Source: Ruminococcaceae bacterium UBA6364
GTDB taxonomy: Bacteria > Bacillota > Clostridia > Oscillospirales > Acutalibacteraceae
Length of the DNA: 12,091 bases
Direction: 5' to 3'
Assembly (NCBI GenBank): GCA_002440045.1
Contig: DJRI01000010.1
Span: forward strand, 13,894 to 25,984
The number at the start of each line of letters is the position of its first letter. The stretch's first letter is position 1. Below the pieces are notes generated by a model. That model was given only the letters and a program-made list of their open reading frames with translations, had not been told where the DNA came from and did no database searches. Position numbers and translations under genes: made by a program. Positions 7,747-12,091 of the stretch are shown in pieces.

Positions 7747-8094
7747 TCACCCGCACTTTATAACGACGCTGTCAAGAGGCGACCCGCAGATATTTTCGCT
7801 TACAATTTTCACCGTGACAAAATTCTGCAATTCTTTAAAACTCGAAATTTCCGTACCTATACCGAGCACTATTTTGTCCCCAATAGTTACATTCCAAGCT
7901 TCATTAAATGTTCGCGAGAGATTAGGGCTGACGCTGATGATTGTTTCGCAGCTTTTTTCAAAACCGTTGCCGTTTTTTGCGGCAACGGTACCATTGCGGA
8001 AATATACGCCTTTCAAAATATGTTTCGTATAAATATCACGTCCGTTTTCAATACAATGTCTATATATCGTTATTGTGTGCGGATACATATTCAT
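7747..8094 (-). CDS. Head closure / minor capsid protein (SPP1 gp16 position)
   Basis: 115 aa, mostly beta-strand, starting MNMYPHTITIYRHC. The start overlaps the stop of the previous connector by four bases (ATGA); a second ATG two codons later is an alternative. The N-terminal YPHTITIY strand, the central beta region and the GDKIVLGIGTEISSF segment near residue 75 resemble small minor capsid proteins that close the connector after DNA packaging. The expected slot, between adaptor and gp10-like protein, supports a head-closure role. Family (Minor_capsid_1-like or DUF6751-like) is from memory and not certain; four Cys residues in a small beta protein are somewhat unusual. Confidence 0.66.
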   Translation of the reverse strand: MNMYPHTITIYRHCIENGRDIYTKHILKGVYFRNGTVAAKNGNGFEKSCETIISVSPNLSRTFNEAWNVTIGDKIVLGIGTEISSFKELQNFVTVKIVSENICGSPLDSVVIKCG

Positions 8095-8444
8095 CTCATC
8101 GCCCCGCTTATCAAAAGCCCCGTGTTCCTGAGATACATTGTTGCAGCTTCATATTTAAGTCGCTTTTGTTCTTCAAAGCTTTTTACTGCATATGAAACAG
8201 AGTGATTATCAAGGCTTTCGCTCATTTTGCCGCCGCTTTGAGCCTCTTTATAAAAGCATTCGGCAACAGCACACACAGCCATTTTGAAAAGCTCTTCACA
8301 GCATTCGCTTTCGTTTGAAAATCTGCCGCCCGTAAGGTTCAAAACATATCTTTCCGCTTTGACGGCGGCGGTTTCAAATGCCGCTTTATCCGAAATAGTG
8401 TTCCCGTAAAAGTTTGTTGTATAAAAGCTGTAATCAGTTATCAT
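8091..8444 (-). CDS. Head-tail connector / adaptor protein (gp6-like, SPP1 gp15 position)
   Basis: 117 aa, starting MITDYSFYTTNFYGNTI. Long helices with the pattern FETAAVKAERYVLNLTGGRF, a central LFKMAVCAVAECFYKE helix and a following DNHSVSYAVKS strand are characteristic of the gp6-like connector fold, which forms a ring under the portal. ATG overlaps the TGA of the 55-aa gene as ATGA, with AAGGG in the preceding Lys/Gly codons as ribosome binding site. It precedes the head-closure gene with another ATGA overlap, so the connector genes look translationally chained. Role and location are well supported by fold pattern and synteny. Confidence 0.8.
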   Translation of the reverse strand: MITDYSFYTTNFYGNTISDKAAFETAAVKAERYVLNLTGGRFSNESECCEELFKMAVCAVAECFYKEAQSGGKMSESLDNHSVSYAVKSFEEQKRLKYEAATMYLRNTGLLISGAMR

Positions 8445-8608
8445 TTCTTTCGGCCCTTTTTCTGCTTTTCTTCGAGAGCCGAATCATCTTCGGCTCTCTC
8501 AAAAGCGGCGGCATCGTCGGCGGCTATTTCAAACCCGTTTGATTCGTATTCAAAAACTTTGGATTCCGAAACGATGCGCGATATTCCGTTTTTAATAACT
8601 TTTATCAA
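8441..8608 (-). CDS. Small conserved-type phage protein after the capsid gene, TTG start
   Basis: A 55-aa frame on the minus strand begins with TTG at 8608 (MIKVIKNGISRIVSESKVFE) and ends in TGA overlapping the next ATG. A clear AAGGGGTGATAC ribosome binding site at the capsid stop codon, 7 bases from the TTG, fixes the start. The N-terminal half looks like a small beta structure; the C-terminal half is Ala/Glu/Asp-rich and ends in a basic tail (EEKQKKGRKK). Short proteins with a KVIKNG-type opening and a Lys-rich end commonly sit between major capsid and connector genes in Firmicutes phages, but I know no proven function. The middle of the gene holds a perfect hairpin (see 8474-8498). Confidence 0.75.
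   Translation of the reverse strand: MIKVIKNGISRIVSESKVFEYESNGFEIAADDAAAFERAEDDSALEEKQKKGRKK
8474..8498 (-). other. Perfect 10-bp hairpin inside the 55-aa gene
   Basis: gagagccgaa at 8474-8483 and ttcggctctc at 8489-8498 are perfect inverted repeats with a 5-base loop. There is no T-tract on either side, so it is not an ordinary intrinsic terminator. It encodes ERAEDDSAL codons on the minus strand. It may be an mRNA-processing or stability structure downstream of the capsid gene, or chance. Confidence 0.6.
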
Positions 8609-8619
8609 AGTATCACCCC

Positions 8620-9540
8620 TTATGATGCCGCTTTTGCGTGACAGTATATACCCGCTTTCTTGTTGTCAAGCACCCAAGCATCGTGATATATTCTGTAGTC
8701 CACCTTCCAAGCGTCGCTCTTCTGATTCGTATCCGGGTCGAACACACGAAGTTTTGCGTGTTTGGTGACCTGAACAACCGCTCCCTGAGCGATTATCATA
8801 AAGTTAATATCCTTGCCGTTTGTTGCATCCTTGATATATCCGCCCGCAGTCTGATCGTTTGATGTTTCTTTTGTTTTTCCGTCATAGAGCGTGATTGCTG
8901 TGTAAAAACGCTTCTGCGGAACGCGTATTACAGTCATATCATCGAACGTGCCGAAGTTTCTGTTCGGGTTTTCCGAAGGTATGAGTGTACGCGAAAAATG
9001 GTCCTTATCATCTTTTATAAACCCGTATACGGTAGGCGTTATGAAGAGATACGCGCCGTTTAAATCAACTTCGTTTTCTTCCATCGCGGTTTCGGCCGTG
9101 GTGATTGCCGGCACTGCCGTTGAGTTTGTGAGTGTCGCGCCTGTAACGGTATAGCCTGACTTTGCGGCGTATTGCGCGAAGCGGATTGCATCAACTTCAG
9201 GTGCGACCTTTTCGCGAATAAATGTGCTTGCAAGCTTTCCGAAAGCGAGCCCGAGAGTTTCATTATCATCCATCGCATCGATAGAAAATGAACGGCCTCT
9301 GTCGTGTGTAAGCGTGAGCGTTTCCCAAGAGAGGGTTTCATCGCCATCGACAAAACCCGTGGCACGTGAATAATCGCCAAGACCCGAGAGTGATATTTTG
9401 GCAACTTTTACTGTTCCTGCGACGCCCGTTTCCTGCACAAGCGCATCGGGCGTATCAAGAACGGCGGTTCTCGACGACATTTTATAAACTTCATCAAGAT
9501 ACCCCGCATATTTTGTGATTGTTGAAATTGAGTTTGACAT
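8620..9540 (-). CDS. Major capsid protein (HK97 fold)
   Basis: 306 aa, ATG at 9540 with AAAGGATGATTAA upstream, inside the end of the scaffold gene. The N-terminal arm (YAGYLDEVYKMSSRTAVLD) is followed by a strand-rich E-loop-like region (VAKISLSGLGDYSRATGF). Then comes WETLTLTHDRGRSFSIDAMD, a pattern I associate with major capsid proteins of clostridial phages, the long spine helix (AFGKLASTFIREKVAPEVDA), and the A-domain section (YLFITPTVYGFIKD; TVIRVPQKRFYTA). The end, HAKLRVFDPDTNQKSDAWKV, gives the last P-domain strand. It is the building block of the icosahedral head. There is no N-terminal delta domain, consistent with the separate scaffold encoded immediately upstream. No cysteine-rich or decoration domain is visible. 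Confidence 0.93.
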   Translation of the reverse strand: MSNSISTITKYAGYLDEVYKMSSRTAVLDTPDALVQETGVAGTVKVAKISLSGLGDYSRATGFVDGDETLSWETLTLTHDRGRSFSIDAMDDNETLGLAFGKLASTFIREKVAPEVDAIRFAQYAAKSGYTVTGATLTNSTAVPAITTAETAMEENEVDLNGAYLFITPTVYGFIKDDKDHFSRTLIPSENPNRNFGTFDDMTVIRVPQKRFYTAITLYDGKTKETSNDQTAGGYIKDATNGKDINFMIIAQGAVVQVTKHAKLRVFDPDTNQKSDAWKVDYRIYHDAWVLDNKKAGIYCHAKAAS

Positions 9541-9544
9541 TTAA

Positions 9545-10078
9545 TCATCCTTTCTTTGGGGGCAACCCCATAATCTCGCGCATCTTGTTATCCGCGGTTA
9601 ATTCTTCAGTTTTTTCGCTGCCGTGTTCAAGACCACTTGCACCTTTTTCTGATTCCGAATGAAAAAGATACGCTTTGTTTTCTTTAAGCGCATTTATCTG
9701 CTCTTCAATGCCGCTTATTTCGCCGCTTTCATCATCTATTTTTATCTTCGACATATCAAGCAGCGAAATAATATCTTTTGCATCGCGTGCGCCCGAGAGC
9801 TTGACCCTGCAGTCGACTGCAAAATCCTTGATTTTCTGCGAATATGCAGCCTTTGCATTTTTCAAATCTTCGCCATACTTCGCCTTAAGCGTATTTTCAG
9901 TATTCGCCGCCGCATTTTTGCTCTCGGCGCGCGCACTTGAAAGCTCACCCTGAAGTGTATTAATTTGAGAATTAAGCGCGCTCGCCGCAGTCTCGTATTC
10001 GCTCATAATACTATCGACCACGCTTTTCGGAAGAGGCTCTTCATTGATTTTTAAACTTTCTAAAAATTCACGATTCAT
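9545..10078 (-). CDS. Capsid scaffolding protein (Phage_GP20 family)
   Basis: 177 aa, acidic and almost entirely helical, starting MNREFLESLKINEEPLPKSV from an ATG with AAGGTGGTG upstream. Residues ~30-90 form a coiled coil (LNSQINTLQGELSSARAESK). The conserved-looking block LSGARDAKDIISLLDMSKIK (~94-113), followed by GEISGIEEQINALKENKAYL, is the hallmark of the Phage minor structural GP20 family, which acts as an internal scaffold for procapsid assembly. The C-terminal TADNKMREIMGLPPKKG is a basic tail of the kind that contacts the capsid protein. It directly precedes the capsid gene with a 4-base gap, as in most Firmicutes phages. No protease gene is visible nearby. Confidence 0.9.
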   Translation of the reverse strand: MNREFLESLKINEEPLPKSVVDSIMSEYETAASALNSQINTLQGELSSARAESKNAAANTENTLKAKYGEDLKNAKAAYSQKIKDFAVDCRVKLSGARDAKDIISLLDMSKIKIDDESGEISGIEEQINALKENKAYLFHSESEKGASGLEHGSEKTEELTADNKMREIMGLPPKKG

Positions 10079-10106
10079 TTTTTCACCACCTTGTTTTTAA
10101 AGTTAT

Positions 10107-10140
10107 AAAAAAGCCGCCCGCATTTGACTGCGAACAGCTT
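10107..10140 (-). terminator. Terminator-like hairpin upstream of the scaffold and capsid genes
   Basis: The 12-base arms at 10111-10122 and 10129-10140 pair along their full length on the minus-strand transcript (nine Watson-Crick and three G-U pairs), with a 6-base loop and six T residues at 10107-10112. The hairpin begins in the stop codon of the 93-aa gene. It should end transcripts from upstream, so scaffold and capsid need read-through, antitermination or a promoter I cannot identify. Confidence 0.82.
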
Positions 10141-10420
10141 AGTTATTTATTTCTTTTTCGAGTTCACGACGCTGGCGTTTTAATTCAACGAGCTGTTCCC
10201 GCTTTGCGGCGATATAATCGCTGTAGCGGATTACTGCGGCTTGCCGCTTTAACACATCATCCGTATCGATATTTTTGTCGTATCTCTCTAAAATATCCGC
10301 TTTGAAATTTTCGACCTCGTCAATATCTTTGCGCACGTTTTCGATCGCCTCGTCGTACCCCGGAAGAGCCGCTTTAAGCTCTTCAATACTCGGTTTTTGC
10401 GGTTTAAAATTTGCGTTCAT
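10139..10420 (-). CDS. 93-aa coiled-coil phage protein, function unknown
   Basis: The start is ATG at 10420 (MNANFKPQKPSIEELKAALP), chosen because AAAGGAAAT lies just upstream; the frame also runs back to an ATG at 10495, but that would place the terminator at 10448-10483 inside the gene and is rejected. The protein is highly charged and helical, with an early SIEELKAALPGYDEAIENV helix and a C-terminal basic coiled coil (REQLVELKRQRRELEKEIN). I see no Cys, Trp, membrane segment or enzyme motif. It lies between two terminator hairpins, after the toxin/immunity pair and before the scaffold. I do not recognise the family. It could be a minor head component or an assembly helper; nothing in the sequence decides. 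Confidence 0.72.
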   Translation of the reverse strand: MNANFKPQKPSIEELKAALPGYDEAIENVRKDIDEVENFKADILERYDKNIDTDDVLKRQAAVIRYSDYIAAKREQLVELKRQRRELEKEINN

Positions 10421-10447
10421 AGTTATTTCCTTTCTTTTTTTATTATG

Positions 10448-10483
10448 AAAAAAAGCGCCGAGCGTTTTCAGCACGGTGCTTTT
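10448..10483 (-). terminator. Intrinsic terminator after the toxin/candidate immunity pair
   Basis: Arms 10454-10463 (agcgccgagc) and 10471-10480 (gcacggtgct) pair at 8 of 10 positions with a 7-base loop. They are extended by an A-run at 10448-10453 facing ttt at 10481-10483, so on the minus strand the stem is followed by a run of T. It lies about 25 bases past the 79-aa stop codon. Confidence 0.8.
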
Positions 10484-10506
10484 AACATCGAACACGGAGT
10501 TCTATG

Positions 10507-10746
10507 CTATTCGTTTGCCTTAATATTAATTGTTTTAATTTCATTTTCTGTAAATTCATATAAAGACGACCTTCCCGGCACACTAATTATAACGGCGGCA
10601 ACCTCTGGCACATTATCAATCGGCTGTATATAACAAACACATTTTCCAGTGACTGGTTCAAGTCGCCCGACAAGATGTATTTCTACATTCTGTCCACGAG
10701 CGGCACACATTATTTTTTGCATTTCTGTGATTTCGGGTAATACCAT
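10507..10746 (-). CDS. Candidate immunity protein for the adjacent Ntox50-like toxin
   Basis: 79 aa, starting MVLPEITEMQKIMCAARGQN. ATG lies 3 bases past the toxin gene stop, with its GGAG ribosome binding site (10756-10759) inside the toxin's last codons, so the two are coupled. After a short helix it looks like a small five-strand beta barrel: VEIHLVGRLEPVTGKCVCYI, PIDNVPEVAAVIISV, SSLYEF and NEIKTINI. I recall similar small, Sm-like proteins near phage toxin genes, but no search was made. It has no phage structural motif, signal peptide or membrane segment, so it would act in the cytoplasm. Because small genes placed directly after polymorphic toxins are usually immunity genes, I infer that it protects the lysogen from the C-terminal toxin domain. 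Function is not shown by the sequence. Confidence 0.62.
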   Translation of the reverse strand: MVLPEITEMQKIMCAARGQNVEIHLVGRLEPVTGKCVCYIQPIDNVPEVAAVIISVPGRSSLYEFTENEIKTINIKANE

Positions 10747-10749
10747 AAG

Positions 10750-12091
10750 TTATTTCTCCAATTCCGGGTATGTCGGTACGATATGTACGCCTTTTTTACT
10801 GTAATGAATTATAAACGTTGAAGTTTCGGTTTCAACGCCAGTGGCCGGCGAAACGTCGAAACCAATAGGATGCTCTGCTTTTACCTTTTCTTTGTGCGTC
10901 CACTTTCCTGCACCGGTGCGCACGATTTCTCCCGTACCCGCATATTTGTTTACAAGGTCCTGTATATCTTCGAAAGGATTCAAATAACTACGCCCCTTAG
11001 TATAGTTATTGCGACCTTTTATATGTTTATCTTGTCTCCCATCGAAAACTTTTGTGTTATACTTTCCATCCCTTATGCTTTTTCTTATACGTTCATCGGC
11101 ATATTTCGTTTTTAGACCGACATAATCTCCGATATACTTTATTTCCCTGAAGCTCCTAAACGTTTGGGGCGCTTCGGAACCGAGCAGAGATTTGTATTTT
11201 TCAAACTGCTTTTTATCTTGCCATTCGTTTGCCGTGATTTTGTTAAGAATGTTTTTATTTATTATATCATTTTCTTTGCCGTTTTCAACACTTTCAGTTG
11301 TTTTCTTTTCAGTATCCGTGGGAATTTTTGCTTTTTTTGAACTGAAATACACATTTTCGCGCTCATACATTCGCTTAAGACCGTAATTTTCGCAAAATTC
11401 ATCAAGTGATGCCTGCTTATTTATAAGCCGAGCACTAAGATTTTCAATATTCTCTTTATCGCCCGAGGCTTCTGCCACGGCGAGTTTTTTCTTAACCCTT
11501 CTTATCCCACGTTCACGGCGGCGCTGTTTTTGCAAAACCTCATAAACCCGTTTATTTTCGTCCTCGTCTATTTTGTCATTCGGCAAAACGGTTATTCCCG
11601 GGAAAAAAGTAAATATTCTGTGGCGGCAGTTCACGCCGCCCAAACCTTCTATTTCGTCGGGATATCCCGTTTCTTCTTTGAGATTGGGATATTCATCGGC
11701 GCCGCTTATTTTGTATACCTTGCCTTGCCATCCGGCGTGATTTGCTATTTTGCTTTTTTCGCTTACACGCGCGCCGATATGTTTAGAAACATAAACATAT
11801 TCAGCGTCGAGAAATACGGTATTTTCAAAGGCAACCTTGTTCGCAAGCCGATTTGCAGCTGTGAGCACATCTCTTCGCACGCAGCTCTCTATACTATATC
11901 TGACAACTTGATTTCCGCGCTTATATGTGGCGCACTCTATCCCGTTATCAGCCATATTTTGAAGAGCGCGTGATATGGCTGTGTTGTAATTGTATATTCC
12001 TGAAGACGTTTCTATGTACGCGCGATTCAAAACATCCATATATGCCTTTTTACAGCCTTCGACAGCTTCTGTATTTATAAGTCGAAACGTA
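10750..12091 (-). CDS. Phage minor capsid protein (Phage_min_cap2) with C-terminal Ntox50-like toxin domain (partial, N-terminus beyond right edge)
   Basis: The frame is open to the right edge (446 complete codons); the first ATG at 12039 is internal, since the residues before it (RLINTEAVEGCKKAYM) continue the conserved family sequence. Counting from that ATG: the portal-associated minor capsid region is ~1-150, with HAGWQGKVYKISG (101-113) and GGVNCRHRIFTFFPG (134-148) as its key motifs; a helical charged region is ~155-225; a low-GC hydrophilic linker is ~228-262; a pre-toxin region is ~270-320 (YKSLLGSEAPQTFRSFREIK); and a polymorphic toxin type 50 domain is ~321-422. In the toxin the visible landmarks are IRDGKYNTKV, QDKHIKG (His339), DLVNKYAGTGEIVR and HYSKKGVHIVP (His412, His419). 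Ntox50 is a predicted RNase domain. The head portion would be carried in the virion near the portal; delivery of the toxin with DNA is a hypothesis known for MuF-type phage toxins. Confidence 0.87.
   Translation of the reverse strand, partial: TFRLINTEAVEGCKKAYMDVLNRAYIETSSGIYNYNTAISRALQNMADNGIECATYKRGNQVVRYSIESCVRRDVLTAANRLANKVAFENTVFLDAEYVYVSKHIGARVSEKSKIANHAGWQGKVYKISGADEYPNLKEETGYPDEIEGLGGVNCRHRIFTFFPGITVLPNDKIDEDENKRVYEVLQKQRRRERGIRRVKKKLAVAEASGDKENIENLSARLINKQASLDEFCENYGLKRMYERENVYFSSKKAKIPTDTEKKTTESVENGKENDIINKNILNKITANEWQDKKQFEKYKSLLGSEAPQTFRSFREIKYIGDYVGLKTKYADERIRKSIRDGKYNTKVFDGRQDKHIKGRNNYTKGRSYLNPFEDIQDLVNKYAGTGEIVRTGAGKWTHKEKVKAEHPIGFDVSPATGVETETSTFIIHYSKKGVHIVPTYPELEK

Noticed and set aside
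10079..10110. A promoter for scaffold and capsid around TATAAC in the short gap at 10101-10106.
   Set aside because: No -35-like hexamer at proper spacing; the upstream bases belong to the hairpin, and the TATAAC simply follows its T-run.
10421..10495. Extension of the 93-aa gene to an ATG at 10495, giving 118 aa.
   Set aside because: The added codons run through the terminator stem and T-run and there is no ribosome binding site; the ATG at 10420 has a good one.
1..12091. tRNA or rRNA genes, CRISPR arrays, insertion sequences, attachment sites or an integrase.
   Set aside because: No cloverleaf, direct spaced repeats, terminal inverted repeats or recombinase motifs were seen; the window is virion genes throughout.

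Overview
The window is one uninterrupted stretch of the virion-assembly (head and tail) region of a temperate-type siphovirus or prophage. Every convincing gene lies on the minus strand, so the region is transcribed from high to low coordinates. Gene order, protein families (Phage_min_cap2, GP20 scaffold, HK97-fold capsid, Minor_capsid-type connectors, A118-like Gp15, coiled-coil tape measure, DUF859) and purine-rich ribosome binding sites of AGGAGG type point to a Firmicutes host, most likely a Clostridia gut anaerobe. No integrase, terminase, portal, lysis or host gene is inside the window, so whether it is an integrated prophage or a free phage genome cannot be decided.

Head region (12091 to about 8090): a portal-proximal minor capsid protein cut by the right edge and carrying a C-terminal polymorphic toxin type 50 (Ntox50-like) domain; a 79-aa protein translationally coupled to it and proposed as its immunity protein; a strong terminator; a 93-aa coiled-coil protein of unknown role; a second terminator hairpin; the scaffold; the major capsid protein; a 55-aa protein with a TTG start; and the first head-tail connector.

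Connector and tail region (8094 to 1): head-closure protein, HK97-gp10/Minor_capsid_2-like protein, tail terminator-like protein, major tail protein followed by a third terminator, two tail assembly chaperone-like proteins with an ATGA overlap, a 916-aa tape measure with an unusual alternating Asp-Trp repeat, a 128-aa distal-tail-position protein, a 493-aa baseplate hub, and a DUF859 tail-tip protein cut by the left edge.

Genes are packed with ATGA or short overlaps and coupled ribosome binding sites. Non-coding space is almost confined to the three intergenic terminators; there is no gene-free stretch above 300 bases. Three hairpin terminators sit where stoichiometry should change: after the toxin/immunity pair, before scaffold plus capsid, and after the major tail protein. 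The most interesting item is the toxin-bearing minor capsid protein with its candidate immunity gene. The next are a connector gene with a strong ribosome binding site but no canonical start codon near it, and the repeat architecture of the tape measure.
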